Of a stretch of DNA of 64,000 nt, positions 1-10,600 are shown one piece after another. Under the pieces are notes generated by a model that did not search any database, was not told the DNA's origin, and saw only the letters and a program-made list of their open reading frames with translations. The translations under genes and the position numbers were made by a program. The stretch covers positions 5,442,126-5,506,125 of the forward strand of contig CM034311.1 of assembly GCA_019925795.1 (NCBI GenBank), written 5' to 3'. The first letter of the stretch is position 1; every line of letters begins with the position of its first letter. The DNA comes from Dendrobium chrysotoxum. Lineage: Eukaryota; Streptophyta; Magnoliopsida; Asparagales; Orchidaceae.

Positions 1-490
1 GCTCAGGTGGAAGCGAAAGGAGTTCGTAGGTTCTCTGCCTGCTTCAGGAGGAAGCGAAAGGAGTTCGAAGGTTCTCTGCCCTGCTTCAGGAGGAAGCAAA
101 AGGAGGTCGGGTTCTCTACCTCACCGTGTGGTGAAAGGAGATTTTTGTACAGGCTTCTCCGCCTTGCTGTGGGAGCAAAAGGAGAGACACTTCTGTTTAG
201 TGCAATACCGGAGGGGAGGCTCCGGGGAGTGGACGTAGGTCAAGTTGACCGAACCACTATAAAATCTGGTTTGCTTTTCTGATTCAATTCTGCACTTTAA
301 TTTTTCTGATATTAACTGCTTGGGTGAATATCTGTGGTTGATCTTTTTATCATTGTTTTAATTCGTTTCCGCTGCACGTTATAAAAAGATTTTCATAGTT
401 ATCGTGAATTTTTAAATAACCAATTCACCCCCCCTCTTGGTTAGCCTCAAGACTAGTTCACTAGGGCTTAACATCCCTATCGAACTTTCA
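1..490 (+). repeat. 5' LTR of the copia element (3' part only)
   Basis: It matches the last ~490 bases of the 3' LTR at 8154-8643 and ends with the same ATCGAACTTTCA. It is followed two bases later by the primer-binding site. It contains the end of the 41-bp tandem units and the segment with the CCGGGGAGTGGACGTAGG block that is also recognisable in the second copia LTR near 35065. Confidence 0.93.
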
Positions 491-492
491 AG

Positions 493-504
493 TGGTATCA
501 GAGC
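493..504 (+). other. Primer-binding site (initiator Met tRNA)
   Basis: TGGTATCAGAGC is the standard plant copia primer site, complementary to the 3' end of initiator methionyl tRNA. It lies 2 bp after the LTR end. Confidence 0.93.
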
Positions 505-545
505 GGGATTCAAAATTTAAGTTTAAAAACTTTTGAATTTGATCC

Positions 546-2344
546 ATGGCTAACTGTAATAATCGTAATACTGCTGAAGGATATTCTATTACAAGACCAC
601 CATTGTTTGATAATATTCCTTTTGATTTTTGGAAAACACGCATGTCTACTTTTCTACAGTCTATTGATTATCGCATGTGGATGTTAGTTAAGGACGGATA
701 CGAACCACCTTTTAGACTGATTAACAATGTGAAAACTGAACTGCCTTTTACTGATTGGACATTTGATGATCGCGATTTAGCACAGTTAAATGCAAAATGC
801 TTGAACTGTTTCTTTTGTGCTTTAAAATCCGAAGACTATATGCGTGTTTCTACTTGTACAACGGGAAAGGAAATCTGGGATAGATTATGTATAACATATG
901 AAGGTACAACTGAAGTCAAACAGTCTAGGTTAAACATCTTGCTACATGATTACGAACTTTTTCGCATGAAACCTAGTGAGACTATTTCAGAAATGTACAC
1001 AAGGTTCACTCAGATTGTTACCTCTCTGCATGTTCTAGGTAGAGAACTTACTAACTACGAAATAGTGAATAAAATTCTAAGATGTTTGCCTGCTTCTTAT
1101 GATGCTAAGATTATTGCTATTACTGAATCTAAAGATTTAAACACTTACTCTATTGACAGCTTACTTGGATCACTTATTGCTTACGAGCAAGGGGTGAACC
1201 AAAGGCAACTTGATGCAGGTGATCGCAAGAAAGAGAAGACAGTGGCACTAAAGGCCAAGGATTCAGATGCTAGCACTTTCGGGTCTGATAGCGATGATGT
1301 TGCCTTAATCACAAGGTAATTCAAAAGCTTTCTAAGGAAGAAACATAAGAACTATCAGAAGTGGAACAAGGGTAAGTCCAATAAAAATTTTAAGAGTTCA
1401 TCTGAATCTGTTTGTTTTGAATGTAGGAAGCCTGGACACATAAAGGCTGATTGTCCAACACTTAAAGCTCACCCAAGCAAGGAGAAGGGTGAGGAGAAAC
1501 CAAAGTTCAGAAAGGACAAGAAGCGGATTCAGAAGGCGTTCTGGGCAGACTCTGCATCCGACTCTTCTGGACTGAAGCTGAAGAGGAGGAAACAAACTTG
1601 TGTCTTATGGCTGATGATCACCCTGGTCAGTCAGATCAGGAAGAGGTATGTGAGCTTACCTACGATTAATTATTTGAAATTTCTGAAAGAATTCATACAT
1701 CGTATAGGAAGCTTAAGAAAACTCATGCTAGTTTGAAATTAGATTACTTAACATTGCAAAAAGAGCATGATTCTGTAGTTAAAGATCATTCCACACTTGT
1801 GTCTTTGCTTGATGAATTCGATGAGTTGAATAAAAAATATTCTGATTTAGTTTCTGAGCATGATTTATTGAAAACTACGCATGTGGACTTAGAAAGAGCT
1901 TTTAAAGAATTAGATACAATGGCATGTGAAGTAGAAAGTAGCAAGGGAACCTTGAAATTTGAAATTGCAAGTTTAAAGAAAGAAAATGAGTTTTTGAAAG
2001 TAAAGATCAGTGCTTTTGAAAAGAACAAAACACCGCCTACTTTTGAACAGTTTTATGCACCGCCACTTTTTGAAAAATCTGTTGCAAGTTCTTCAAAGCA
2101 TGTTTCATATACATCTAGGAAGAGGCATTATCATCCACGTAGATTAGTTAACCCTTTTTCTAGTGTTAGATGTTTTTCATGTGGCATGTTAGGACATATT
2201 TCTCACACCTGCACTGTTCACCGTAGTACACATTGGGTGTGGAAACCCAAACTGCCTGTTTCACAGCACAGCATGCATGCATTACATTCTTCTTTTCATA
2301 AGAAGGAACCCAAACCTGTTTGGGTTCCTAAGACTGACGTTTGA
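546..2344 (+). pseudogene. Copia gag, broken by stops and a frameshift
   Basis: Gag packages the element RNA. The ATG at 546 follows the leader by about 50 bp. The first 257 codons form the usual copia gag fold (RPPLFDNIPFDFWKTRM near the start, later SRLNILLHDYELFRM). A TAA at 1317 stops it, but homology continues through a CCHC zinc knuckle at 1413-1454 (CFECRKPGHIKADC), a one-base shift near 1569, another TAA at 1667, a coiled-coil segment (about 1733-2030, rich in Leu, Lys and Glu) and a second CCHC knuckle at 2171-2212 (CFSCGMLGHISHTC). Two knuckles around a coiled coil are typical of SIRE-type gag. The protein cannot be made whole from this copy. Confidence 0.9.
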
Positions 2345-2385
2345 TACTTTTGTAGGTGTGCTCTCACACAAGACCTCGTGAGAGC

Positions 2386-3042
2386 ATGTGGTACCTGGAC
2401 AGCGGATGTTCTAGACATATGACTGGAGATGCAAATCAGTTCATTTCGCTAGAGGCCAGAACTTGAGGCAAGGTTACACTTGGAGATAACACCACCAGGA
2501 AGGTGGTAGGCATAGGTATAATTGGTGATTCAAAAAACTTTATGATTGATAATATTTTGCTTGTAGATGGACTGAAACACAACCTGCTGAGCATCAGTCA
2601 ACTCTGTGACAAGGGATACAGCATCAAATTCCTGCCCACTGGCTGCATTTTAAGCTTAAATGATGAAGTTGTTTTGCAGGGGCAAAGGATCAACAACGTC
2701 TACAAGCTGGATGTAAGTAGCATTAAATCTGATAATTCAATTTGCTTAAAAACTGCTGCTGATGAGTCTTGGTTATGGCATAGGAGATTGTGTCATGCCA
2801 GTATGAAAACCCTTAGGAGAGTCACCCAAAAGGACTTAGTTAGAGGTGTGTCCAAGCTTAAGTTCACTAAGGATCACCTGTGTGATGCCTGTCAGTTAAG
2901 GAAGCAAGTCCAGTCCTCTTTTCACTCTGTTAAGGACATTAGCACCTCTAGACCTTTAGAAGTTCTTCACATGGACCTCTTTGGACCCATTAGCACTGCC
3001 AGCTTAGGGGGGGAGAGTTTATGGTTTTGTGATTGTAGATGA
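2386..3042 (+). pseudogene. Copia pol: aspartic protease and integrase zinc-binding part
   Basis: The protease active-site triad Asp-Ser-Gly is at 2398-2406 within WYLDSGCSRHMTG. An in-frame TGA at 2464 interrupts the protease. After it the frame stays open through the protease C-terminal part and the integrase HHCC zinc domain (WLWHRRLCHASMKTL ... LCDACQLRKQ, about 2767-2910) to the start of the integrase core (LHMDLFGP). A run of seven G at about 3006-3012 puts the frame out; the core continues in the next frame. Homopolymer slippage is the likely cause. Confidence 0.92.
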
Positions 3043-4132
3043 TTATTCGAGGTTCACTTGGGTTAAGTTTTTGTCACATAAATCTGAGTCATTTGATGAG
3101 TTTAGATCCTTCTCTACTTGGATTCAGAAGAAGTTAGGATGTGAGATTATTACCATCCATAGTGATCACGGAGGGGAGTTTGAAAATAAAAGATTTGGAA
3201 GTTTTTGTGATGATCATGGGATTAGTCACAATTTTTCAGCTCCTAGGACCCCTCAGCAGAACGGGGTAGCTGAAAGGAAGAACAGGACCTTAGTGGAAGC
3301 TGCTAGAGCCATGCTTGCCGAGTATTCACTTCCAAAATACTTTTGGGCTAAAGCGGTGAACAATGCCTGTTATGTGCTGAATAGGGTGAATGTGAGAGTC
3401 AAACTGAGCAAGACACCTTATGAGATCATTAAGGGTAGAACTCCAAATCTGTCCCACCTCCATGTCTTTGGCTGTAAGGTTTTCATTCTGAACAACGGGA
3501 AGTCACCCTTAGGAAAATTTGACCCCAAATCTGATGAAGGAGTGTTCTTAGGATATTCAAGTGTGGGGAAATCCTTTAGGGTGTTCAATAGGAGGACTTT
3601 GATGGTGGAAGAAACAACCCATATAGTGTTCGATGAATCTGAACCTAAGGAGTTTAGATCTGAAGTAGAAGATGAAGAGATTATTGAGGTTACCCAAGGA
3701 GTTCGAAATATAAATTTTGAGGAAAGGGTAGAACCTCAAACAGAGTTGCCTAGAGATTGGAGATATTCTTCGAGTCATCCTAAAGAACTGATCTTAGGAG
3801 ACCCTTCTGAAGGTGTTAGGACTAGGCATGGACTTAGGAAGGAAGTAAACCATTCTGCCTTTATCTCAATGACTGAACCCACCAACATCAATCAAGCCCT
3901 GTCGGATGAATTTTGGATTTTAGCTATGCAGGAAGAATTGAATCAATTTGTAAGGAATGATGTTTGGGAGTTAGTAGAAAGACCTAAAAATCAAAGTATT
4001 GTGGGAATCAAGTGGGTCTTTAAGAATAAGATGAATGATTCTGGTGTGGTGGTGAGAAATAAGGCAAGATTGGTGGCTAAGGGGTATAATCAGATAGAAG
4101 GGATTGATTTTGAGGAGACTTTGCCCCTGTAG
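3029..4132 (+). pseudogene. Copia pol: integrase catalytic core and start of reverse transcriptase
   Basis: The integrase D,D,E residues are present: the first Asp in VDDYSRFTWVKF, the second in IHSDHGGEFEN, and Glu in QQNGVAERKNRTL. The conserved GKFDPKSDEGVFLGYS block follows. The RT begins near 3880 with the copia signature WVFKNK ... VVVRNKARLVAKGYNQ. The frame is lost by one missing base at about 4120, so TAG at 4130 ends it; the RT carries on in another frame. Confidence 0.92.
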
Positions 4133-5406
4133 CTAGATTGGAAGCCATTAGAGTGCTACTAGCCTTTGCCTGTTATAAGGGATTTAAGCTGTTTCAAATG
4201 GATGTTAAGAGTGCCTTTTTAAATGGGGTAATTAAAGAAGATGTTTTCGTAGAACAACCCCCAGGTTTTGAGAGTTCCCAATATCCAAATCATGTCTATA
4301 AATTAAAAAAGGCCTTATATGGATTGAAACAGGCACCCAGAGCTTGGTATGAGAGGCTTAGCACATTCCTGTTAGAAAGAGAGTTTGTTAAGGGGAGCGT
4401 AGACACCACCCTTTTTCTGAGGAGATTAGGAGATGACTTACTCATTGTCCAGATCTACGTTGATGATATAATTTTTGGATCTTCTGATAAATACTTATGT
4501 GAAGAGTTTTCTAAAACAATGAGTAAAGAGTTTGAGATGAGTATGATGGGAGAATTGTTCTACTTTTTGGGGTTTAGCATAAGGCAAACGGATGATGGAA
4601 CCTTTCTCAATCAATCAAAATACACTAAGGACATTTTGAAGAAATATAAAATGGACAAAGCCAAGCCAATCAATACTCCCATGCCCTCCTCAGTTCAGTT
4701 AGATAAGGATTTAAATGGAAAATCTGTTGATCAGAAGAAGTATAGAGGGATAATAGGTTCACTGCTTTACCTGACTGCTAGCCGACCTGATATCATGTTT
4801 AGTGTCTGTCTTTGTGCTAGGTTTCAGGCTGATCCTAAAGAGTCCCACCTAACTGCTGTTAAGAGAATTCTTAGATATCTTTTAGGAACCCCAAACCTAG
4901 GAATTTGGTACCCTAGGCACAACACCTCTTTTGAGATCATTGGATATTCTGATTCTGACTTTACGGGGTGTAGGGTGGATAGGAAGAGTACTTCTGGGAC
5001 TTGTCAATTTATAGGACAGTCGTTAGTCTCCTGGTCCAGTAGAAAATAGAACTCAGTTGCACTTTCCACTGCTGAAGCTGAGTACATTGCCTTAGGGAGT
5101 TGTGTGGCCCAAGTTCTTTGGTTGAAGCAGCAAGTCTTAGATTTAGGAGTACCTGTTGGCACAATTTCTGTTCTGTGTGATAATACTAGTGCCATCTGTA
5201 TCTCTAAGAATCCAATCCAACATTCTAGGACCAAACACATTGACATTAGGCATCACTTCATTAGGGACCATGTTACAAAAGGGGACATTGAGCTACACCA
5301 CGTAGCAACTGAAAATCAGCTGGCTGACATATTCACTAAACCACTGGCCTTTGACTCATTCAGCATTTTGAGAACCAGATTAGGAGTGATTGATATAAAT
5401 GCTTGA
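4126..5406 (+). pseudogene. Copia pol: reverse transcriptase and RNase H
   Basis: The RT shows FQMDVKSAFLNG (catalytic Asp), ALYGLKQAPRAWYERL and YVDDIIFGS (catalytic Asp pair), all intact. RNase H follows, with YSDSDFTGCRVDRKSTSG. A TAG at 5047 replaces the codon before NSVALSTAEAEY, and the same frame then runs on to TGA at 5404, including TKHIDIRHHFIRDHV and LADIFTKPLA, the usual copia C-terminus. A single nonsense codon therefore breaks an otherwise well kept RT/RNase H. Confidence 0.93.
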
Positions 5407-6924
5407 TTCTGATGACTGCTGATTTATAATTTTTATGATTGGTATTCTGATTTCTGTTAGTTAGTTTTTTGTATTCTGTTTTCTGATTTCTGTTAGTTAG
5501 TTTTTGTATTCTGTTTTCTGATTTCTGTTAGTTAGTTTTTGTATTCTGATTTCTGATTTCTGTTAGTTAGTTTTGGTTTGATTATTTGCTTTCAGTTGAT
5601 TTTATTTCTTCTGCTGATTTCTGTGTTACCCGTTTTGTTAGTTTGGTTTGAGTATTTACTTTGCTATGATTTTCTACCTATTTTTATTTATTTACGGGTT
5701 CATATCTTGCACTTACTGTTTTATGCTTTTCAAGATCTGATCACCGCTCACTACTTTTGGTGATCTGAATTTTTGACTGGGAGTTTTTACCTTGTTTTGG
5801 TTTGGAAGCTGATAAGCAGTGATTGACTTCGCTGAATCTGTTAAAGGGAAGAAACATTGATAATTATTTCTCTTCCTCTAACTCCTTTACTGGTGTGTAG
5901 TTTCTTTTGAATAAAAATCCTTTTCAAAATTAAAATGTTAGTTTTTGAAATAGAGATTATTTTATCTTCCTACAGTAATCTGCCTCATATCAATAGTGTT
6001 TTTCAAAGTCTTGAGTCATTAGTTTGATTTTCTAAACCAAGTGATTGCATTTATCATATGTTGTATGGATTTTGTTTTGTGAATCATTCTTCCTTACTGC
6101 GGAGAGTCATCTCCTGTGTCTGGAAGATAATCTCACAGCTGAGACTCTTTAATGATTATGAAAAGGAGAAAGCTTATAAAAGATGCGCAGTGCGCCAGAT
6201 AATTTGAAAAAGAGGCATAAAATGAGCCCAACACTGAAAAGATGCGAAATTGCCAAATTGGATACACAAAGTGTATCAAAAATCAAAAGATGCGCAAAAC
6301 GCCAACCAATTTGAAAAAGAGGCACAAAATGAGCCCAAAATAAGCTTTATTTCCTTTCAGATTGTTAAATGTCTTAGAGAAATCTGTGCGCCACTTAATA
6401 TTTTCAAAAGCTTGAGTTTTGAAAATCCCGATTTCTGATTTTTTACTTTGTAACACTATTATATCAGATATTTTTCTGGAACGAGGCTTGAAAGGATTTC
6501 TTTTCAAATCTAATGTCTTTTATTTTGAATCGGATTTTTGTTTTGAAAGAGGTTTGCATCGATAAGGTGCCCGGGGTCAGAGTTACGAAAGTTGATTATT
6601 TCCAACCTTTTCTGGATTTCAGCGCTGTCAATCGTCCTGTCATTGGTTTTTGAATCTAAAATCAAGGAAAAATTCTAATTTTCCTATTTTATAATTTGTT
6701 CTATGTATGTTTTATTTTATATTTTATTTTTGTGTTATGTTTTTCGCTCCTCCTTTTTGTGATGTCAAAAGGGGGAGTCAGCTGTAGTCGTGTCTGTTTC
6801 TGTTTTCTGAGTTATGTTTCATGTATTATTTTAGCTGTTAAATGAAAATTTAAAAAAATGTTTGTTTGTTGGATCTCTTAATTTACTTTTATTTTCAGAC
6901 TACTTTACAAATATTTGCCATCAT
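5407..6924 (+). other. Copia 3' spacer between pol and the purine tract
   Basis: About 1.5 kb without a convincing ORF. It holds a 35-36 bp tandem array (5446-5575), a pair of direct repeats at about 6177-6230 and 6285-6337 (both ending AATTTGAAAAAGAGGCA then AAAATGAGCCCA), and a second purine-tract-like AAAAGGGGGAG at 6767-6777. SIRE elements often carry an extra ORF here; none is left in this copy. Confidence 0.75.
5446..5575 (+). repeat. Tandem array, about 3.6 copies of a 35-36 bp unit
   Basis: The unit contains CTGATTTCTGTTAGTTAGTT followed by TTTGTATTCTG and recurs at about 5446, 5482, 5518 and 5552 with few differences. It sits directly after the pol stop. Confidence 0.85.
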
Positions 6925-6939
6925 CAAAAAGGGGGAGAT
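6925..6939 (+). other. Polypurine tract of the copia element
   Basis: AAAAAGGGGGAGAT lies immediately before the TGTTGC start of the 3' LTR, the expected priming site for plus-strand DNA. Confidence 0.9.
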
Positions 6940-7189
6940 TGTTGCAAATCTGGTTTTGATGATGACAAACATGTTTCCAGTGTGTTTTGCTTGGCTAATC
7001 TGTTTCAGGCACAAAAGACCGCGAGCCACTCAAGCCAACTCAAGATCGGGTCCAAGTGTGTCAAATGTATGATTTTTCTTTTTATTGAGTCAATTGTAAT
7101 GTAACTGATTCCCTAGCTAAGTAACCTTGCACACACACACTCAGGGAGAGAGATTGAGTGAATTAGAGTTTCTGTTAAAAATTTGTTCA

Positions 7190-7864
7190 GATCGTCCTGG
7201 ACGATATCCACATCGTCCTAGATGATCCAGTTAAAACAGAAACCCTAATTAGGGAGACTAAGTTAAGAGGGTCTGATTGAGCCGATCGTCCTGGACGATC
7301 TACGGATCGTACGGGACGATATTCCCAAATCAGAAATTCTCAGCCGCTAGATCAAGTTAGGCAAGTTCTTATTTTTAGATACTTGGTCTGATCGTCCCGG
7401 ACGATACGTGTATCGTCCCGGACGATCCAGTACAATCATGCCTAATTTAATCTAGTAATTAAGGAAAGCAATTTATTTTTGGTTGATACGATCATATCGT
7501 CCTGGACGATCGCAGGATCGTCCCGGACGATCTTGATCGTCTAGTGCATTTAAGTTGTACGTCCAGAACTATGTACAGGATGATTTGGGGCCTTTTTGAA
7601 CTAATCGTACCGGACGATGACCCTATCGTCCGGGACGATCAAGTCATTTTTTGGTCGTCCAGCACAGATTTCTCTGGACGACCCGAACTGTCTTCTGGAC
7701 GATTTCCCTCAATTTGAACTAATCATCCCGGACGATCGCAGGATCGTACGGGACGATATGAACAATTTTTTCTACTGATCGTCCAGAAGAGCCAGATCGT
7801 CCAGGCTAAAACAGCTGAATTTGAACTGATCGTACAGGACGATCTACCGATCGTCCTGGACGAT
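7190..7864. promoter_or_regulatory. Fourteen 15-bp palindromes in seven 21-bp-spaced pairs in the LTR
   Basis: The motif is close to ATCGTCCNGGACGAT. Copies start at 7191/7212, 7285/7306, 7391/7412, 7496/7517, 7604/7625, 7722/7743 and 7829/7850. Every pair is exactly 21 bp start to start, and pairs repeat every 94-118 bp, mostly 105-108. The right half GGACGAT is unchanged in 13 of 14; the left half varies (ATCGTAC, ATCATCC). The position upstream of the presumed transcription start suggests a dimeric protein site; the binding protein is unknown. Confidence 0.85.
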
Positions 7865-8138
7865 ATTGGCCGACCAGTTGAGATTTAGGGCAAATTTTAA
7901 GCCCTCCTTTAAAAGAACTTTTTCCAATTTTTGGAAAAATCTTTTGCTGCCTTCCTTCCCTGAGAAACCCTAGAGAGAGAGAGAGAGAGTTGGGAGAGAG
8001 AGAGAAGATCTTGTGAGGGGGAGTTAGTGAGGGATTCACTAAGGTTGCTCCGAGCACGGATCAGAGTCGTCTTCTCCGCTCGTCGTCTTTTGTCTAGTCA
8101 GTGTTCTTTGTGGGAGGATCATTCGCAAGAAGATCCGG

Positions 8139-8260
8139 GGTTCTCTGCCCGCTTCAGGTGGAAGCGAAAGGAGTTCGTAGGTTCTCTGCCTGCTTCAGGA
8201 GGAAGCGAAAGGAGTTCGAAGGTTCTCTGCCTGCTTCAGGAGGAAGCGAAAGGAGGTCGG
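8139..8260 (+). repeat. 41-bp tandem repeat, three units, in the LTR
   Basis: Units starting GGTTCTCTGCC at 8139, 8180 and 8221 each contain CTTCAGG(T/A)GGAAGCG and AAAGGAG. A further partial unit starts near 8260. The 5' LTR has the same units at its visible start. Confidence 0.85.
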
Positions 8261-8643
8261 GTTCTCTGCCTGACGATGTGGTGAAAAGGAGATTTTTGTA
8301 CAGGCTTCTCCGCCTTGCTGTGGGAGCAAAAGGAGAGACACTTCTGTTTAGTGCAATACCCGGAGGGGAGGCTCCGGGGAGTGGACGTAGGTCAAGTTGA
8401 CCAAACCACTATAAAATTTGGTTTACTTTTCTGATTCAATTCTGCACTTTAATTTTTCCTGATATTAACTGCTTGGGTGAATATCTGTGGTTGATCTTTT
8501 TATCGTTGTTTTAATTCATTTCCGCTGCACGTTATAAAAAGATTTTCATAGTTATCGTGAAATTTTTAAATAACCAATTCACCCCCCTCTTGGTTAGCCC
8601 CGGGACTAGTTCACTAGGGCTTAACATCCCTATCGAACTTTCA

Positions 8644-9093
8644 CCGTGTATGTTAACTAAGCCAAATCGAACCTTTCCTTCCCCTTTGAGTAGGATTTTC
8701 TAGTATTCTCCCTATATGTCAATCCCATTTGAAAGTATAATGTATGATCCTTAATCAAGAATCTTCTCAGGCTCCGGCTTGAGATGTAATTAACCACGGG
8801 GGCTTGCATCTGTGGGAAACTAAATCTCATTATCAAATAAACTCCACTCAAGCTGATGTATCGGGTGGGGGAAACCTTATGCACCGATCAATTTATACAT
8901 ATTATTGTCCATCGAGGTACATTGGCGAGAGCCACTATACTCAATGGTTAATCGTATGTATGATATAATCTACCATCCCATTGGCCTGCTTGCGAAGAGC
9001 GCAGAGGCCTTTAATCATTTTGTCCCCCGGGATAGTGCGATCGTACCTCCTGTATTATGTTCCCTGCTGAGCGGTGTTCCTTTTGGAGGTCTA
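8644..9093. repeat. Dispersed repeat R1, copy 1 (right of the copia insertion)
   Basis: This stretch matches 13789-14237 along its length, from CCGTGTATGTT to the GGAGGTC block, with many substitutions. The copia element begins its flank exactly here, so it landed inside R1. The two R1 copies are about 5.1 kb apart and could be the LTRs of a non-autonomous element or a tandem unit; I cannot decide which. A minus-strand 75-codon ORF here and its 64-codon equivalent at 13800-13994 share KSYSKGKERF, but this may only reflect nucleotide similarity. Confidence 0.8.
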
Positions 9094-10600
9094 TAGGTTT
9101 TTGGTGACCACGGTGGTTAAGTTAGCCATGCCGTGGCCAATCATGTCGTAATCACGTGGTAATGATTGTGCGGTGATACAATCATTGCCCGTGATTAGAA
9201 ACTGCGTTCGCGGTTTGAGTGGATGAATCAGAGCGTGACCCTTGGCTAACCATCGCTAATTCTGTTTTAATTAAGTTTAATTATTTTTAAACCTTTTTAA
9301 ACCTAATTTATTTAGGAAATTATTTAAAATTATTTATTAATCCAAAAATTATATATTTCATATCAATATTTTCAAAAAAGTATTTCCTAAAATTTAAATA
9401 TATAATTAGTCTAAAAATATTAATTTTATTTTAAGTTATTTTAATTATTAAATATCTAGATGTTTTAATTAATGACTAATTATAAATAATTAAAGTATTT
9501 TGTAATTAAAATATAGGATAATAATATTTTATCTTATTTAAAACAAAAAAATAAATTTATAATTATTTAACTTTAAATTAAGTATACTATAATAACTTCT
9601 TTTCTATTTTAAGTAAATTTCCTTAATTAAATAGTTAAATCAGTAATAATTAATTACTTAATTTAATATTTAATTTTTTTCAAAATTTATAAAAATTACT
9701 TTCCTTAATTATCTTCAAAAATTAGAGAATTTGTTTTATTTGATTTAAGTTAATAATCCCTTTTTTAATTTATTTTTTAACACCTTCTTTTATTAATTAA
9801 TTACTTAAATTATTTAATTAATAAATTAATTTTAAAAATTCAATTATTTTTCCAAAATTACAAAGATTATTTTTTAAAATTATTCTAAAATTATAGAAGC
9901 TTTAATAATTAATTCAACCTAATTTAATAATTATCTTAATTGGTTTATTTTAAATTATTTTAAAATTACTTTTTAATACATCAAACTTTAAATATTTGTT
10001 ATAAATTCATTTTAAATTGGAGTTTGCGTATAATACATAGAATTTTTTAGAAAATTATGTATTTTAATTTTAAATTATTTTCAGAAACCAAAATTTACTT
10101 TTCTCACTTATTCTGTATTACTTAATTATTTGGCTATTTAAATGATATTTAAATAATTAATATGTTAAATATTTTGAAATTAAAAATTATTTTCAAACCT
10201 TTTGAAACCTCCTTTTGGGTGACCAGTGGATCTCCCACTTACTTATGTACGTATTTAAATTGAATTATTTTTTATAACATTATTTTTCTAAAAATCACAT
10301 ATCTTTATATTTATTTTAAAATTACATATATTGTAAATCCCTTAATCTTGGGAGATCCATTTTATGAAATTTTAAACACTGGTTACATATGTGGAAAGCA
10401 ATTAAGTGGGGAGGCTTAGTGGATGATTGAGCTCAAATCATTCACTAATCACTTCATTAATCTTATTTACTTAGTGTTTAGTAGTCCTTCTTGCATGTGT
10501 AGGTTGCACTAGCACTTAGCTTAGGCTCTCCTAGATCTAAAGACTTGATGTGCTTATGTTTGTTTCATTTCTCTTTATGTTACCCCAGGGCTTAGTCCAA
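9094..10600. other. AT-rich spacer, no gene seen
   Basis: After a GC-richer 150 bp (about 9100-9240, with repeated GTGGTTA/GTGGTAA-like words), the DNA is mostly A and T with TTAATTAA-like words. No ORF or domain is recognisable. It has no clear match in copy B. Confidence 0.6.

Larger units (their letters stand above)
1..8643 (+). mobile_element. SIRE-like Ty1/copia LTR retrotransposon, nearly complete, coding region decayed
   Basis: The order 5' LTR, primer site, gag, protease, integrase, RT, RNase H, purine tract and 3' LTR is that of Ty1/copia. The long gag with two zinc knuckles and a coiled coil, the 1.7 kb LTR and the 1.5 kb spacer between pol and the 3' LTR point to the SIRE/Maximus lineage. 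The 5' LTR is cut by the window edge, so its full start and 5' target duplication are not visible. Over the roughly 490 comparable bases the LTRs differ by about 13 substitutions and about 8 one-base indels (counted by eye), so the insertion is not recent. Several stops and frameshifts make it non-autonomous now. The base pairs after the 3' LTR, CCGTG, occur once at the matching place in the unfilled paralogous repeat near 13790. Confidence 0.95.
6940..8643 (+). repeat. 3' LTR of the copia element (1704 bp)
   Basis: It starts TGTTGCAAATCTGG and ends AACTTTCA, giving the TG...CA ends of LTRs. The U3 part carries the paired palindrome array at 7190-7864. Beyond a (GA)n tract at about 7975-8006 come the 41-bp tandem units and the segment also kept in the 5' LTR. 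Short ORFs in it (for example 8027-8400) are not supported as genes. Confidence 0.93.

Noticed and set aside
7190..7864. CRISPR-like array
   Set aside because: Short palindromes at regular spacing recall CRISPR repeats, but they are 15 bp, lie in a plant LTR, have no cas genes and the spacers are part of the LTR.
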